64,000 bases of DNA from Microbispora sp. H13382 (GTDB lineage: Bacteria; Actinomycetota; Actinomycetes; Streptosporangiales; Streptosporangiaceae). The notes under the pieces were generated by a model. The model was not told the origin of the DNA. It ran no database searches and was given only the letters and a program-made list of their open reading frames with translations. The DNA lies in assembly GCF_014161445.1 (NCBI RefSeq), contig NZ_JABBXA010000013.1:22774-86773 (forward strand), given 5' to 3'. This document shows, in pieces, positions 63,339 through 64,000 of the stretch (positions within the stretch are counted from its first letter, which is position 1; each line of letters opens with the position of its first letter). A program made the translations under genes and the position numbers.

Positions 63339-63848
63339 GTGATCATCGTTGACCGTCCGGAGACGCTCGTCGTCGGCTTCGCCGTGCGGACGACCAACGC
63401 GGCGGAGGCGGACCCGGCCCGCGCCCAGTTGCCGGGCCTGTGGGCCCGTGCCGGAGCGCCCGGCGCCTTCGCGCACGTGCCCGGCCGGGTCGACGAGAAC
63501 CTGTACGCCGTGCTGACGGACTACGAGAGCGACCACAACGGCGCCTACACCCAGATCGTCGGCGTGGCCGTGCGTACGGCCGCGCGGCTGCCCGAGGGCA
63601 TGGTCGCCGTGCGGGTGCCCGGCGTGCCCGCGCTGCTGTTCGAGGCGCGGGGGCCGATGCCGGGGGCGCTCCTCGATGCCTGGCAGCAAGTGTGGAAGCA
63701 CTCGGAGTCGGGCCTCACCCCGGCCCGTGCCTTCACCACCGACCTGGAGATCCACCACCCCGGGGGCGTCGACCTCTTCGTGGCCACGCTGCCGTCGTTC
63801 GGGGATCCGACCGGGCCCATTCCGCCGGTTCAGGCCACGCCCGCCTGA
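63339..63848 (+). CDS. GyrI-like small-molecule binding protein
   Basis: A 169-residue single-domain protein of the GyrI/effector-binding type (AraC_E_bind fold). Visible features are IVDRPETLVVGFAVRTTNAAEA at the start, LYAVLTDYESDHNGAYTQIVG (split here), EGMVAVRVPGVPALLFEARG and FTTDLEIH at the C-terminus, the usual strand pattern. Such stand-alone proteins bind or hydrolyse small hydrophobic compounds. GTG 63339 is preceded by GAGAGGAGAG. Its 3' end overlaps the convergent membrane protein gene by 19 bases. Confidence 0.8.
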   Translation: MIIVDRPETLVVGFAVRTTNAAEADPARAQLPGLWARAGAPGAFAHVPGRVDENLYAVLTDYESDHNGAYTQIVGVAVRTAARLPEGMVAVRVPGVPALLFEARGPMPGALLDAWQQVWKHSESGLTPARAFTTDLEIHHPGGVDLFVATLPSFGDPTGPIPPVQATPA

Positions 63849-64000
63849 CCTCCGGCCTCGTCGTCCAGGTCCTCGTCGAGGTCGTCGTCCGGCGGCGGGT
63901 CGGGCAGCCGCCACCCGGCGACCAGCAGCGGCAGCAGGAAGTGGGTCCACCACAGGGCGAAGACGCCGAGGAAGACGGCGGCGCCGGGGATGTGCGCCTT
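63830..64000 (-). CDS. C-terminus of a membrane protein (partial)
   Basis: The frame is open from the window edge and gives 56 residues: a hydrophobic helix (AAVFLGVFALWWTHFLLPLL, split) followed by an acidic tail (PPPDDDLDEDLDDEAGG). The N-terminal part lies outside the window, so the family cannot be named. It overlaps the end of the convergent GyrI-like gene. Confidence 0.6.
   Translation of the reverse strand, partial: KAHIPGAAVFLGVFALWWTHFLLPLLVAGWRLPDPPPDDDLDEDLDDEAGGQAGVA

Overview
The window comes from the chromosome of a GC-rich actinomycete. Third codon positions are almost always G or C, GTG starts are common, many genes overlap as ATGA or GTGA, and several families are typically actinobacterial (DUF4192, GuaB1-type IMPDH homologue, LigB-type ATP-dependent ligase, ECF41-type sigma factor, the proA-nadD-rsfS-phosphatase order). 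Gene content fits Streptosporangiales or a relative, but this placement is an inference. There is no CRISPR array, insertion sequence, integrase or phage module, and no gap between genes exceeds about 250 bases.

Bases 1-8300 hold housekeeping genes: the end of proA, an atypical response regulator, a membrane-anchored Ser/Thr kinase, an M48 protease, nadD, rsfS, a histidine phosphatase and a tRNA-Ala. A divergent MFS/ArsR pair with a perfect palindrome between the two genes is lodged between nadD and rsfS. Bases 8300-17000 are a mixed accessory stretch: a secreted GH16 enzyme, a DyP peroxidase, a YbdK-type ligase, two small membrane proteins, an MFS exporter, an SRPBCC protein, a dienelactone hydrolase, and an EamA transporter preceded by a candidate attenuator (leader peptide MTLIVSPPPAR).

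Bases 17000-38650 form one L-arabinose/arabinan locus. Two paralogous LacI regulators flank a secreted multidomain GH51 arabinofuranosidase. Two complete CUT2 ABC transporters follow (YtfQRT/YjfF-like and ChvE/GguAB-like), then araB-araD-araA and a secreted GH43 enzyme. Copies of a 14-bp palindrome, TGTTAGCGCTAACA or close variants, precede both regulators, GH51, the first binding protein and araB. The inferred route is extracellular removal of arabinofuranose, uptake, then ribulose, ribulose-5-P and xylulose-5-P.

Bases 38650-49860 hold an ECF41-type sigma factor with its co-transcribed FAD oxidoreductase, AzlCD with a divergent XRE-cupin regulator, a methyltransferase, a SpoIIE-type phosphatase, two more tRNA-Ala(GGC) genes, a nucleotidyltransferase starting two bases after a tRNA, a GlxA-type regulator divergent from an MFS gene, and an extended PTH2-like protein.

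Bases 49860-64000 hold a CASTOR/POLLUX-type channel, Maf, an EI24 protein, an ABC-F protein, DUF4192 and DUF1707/DUF4870 proteins, LigB, a GT39-like membrane glycosyltransferase, an FKBP, a stress protein, GuaB1, a GyrI-like protein and the end of a membrane protein. Four convergent gene pairs overlap by about 20-40 bp, a sign of tight packing.
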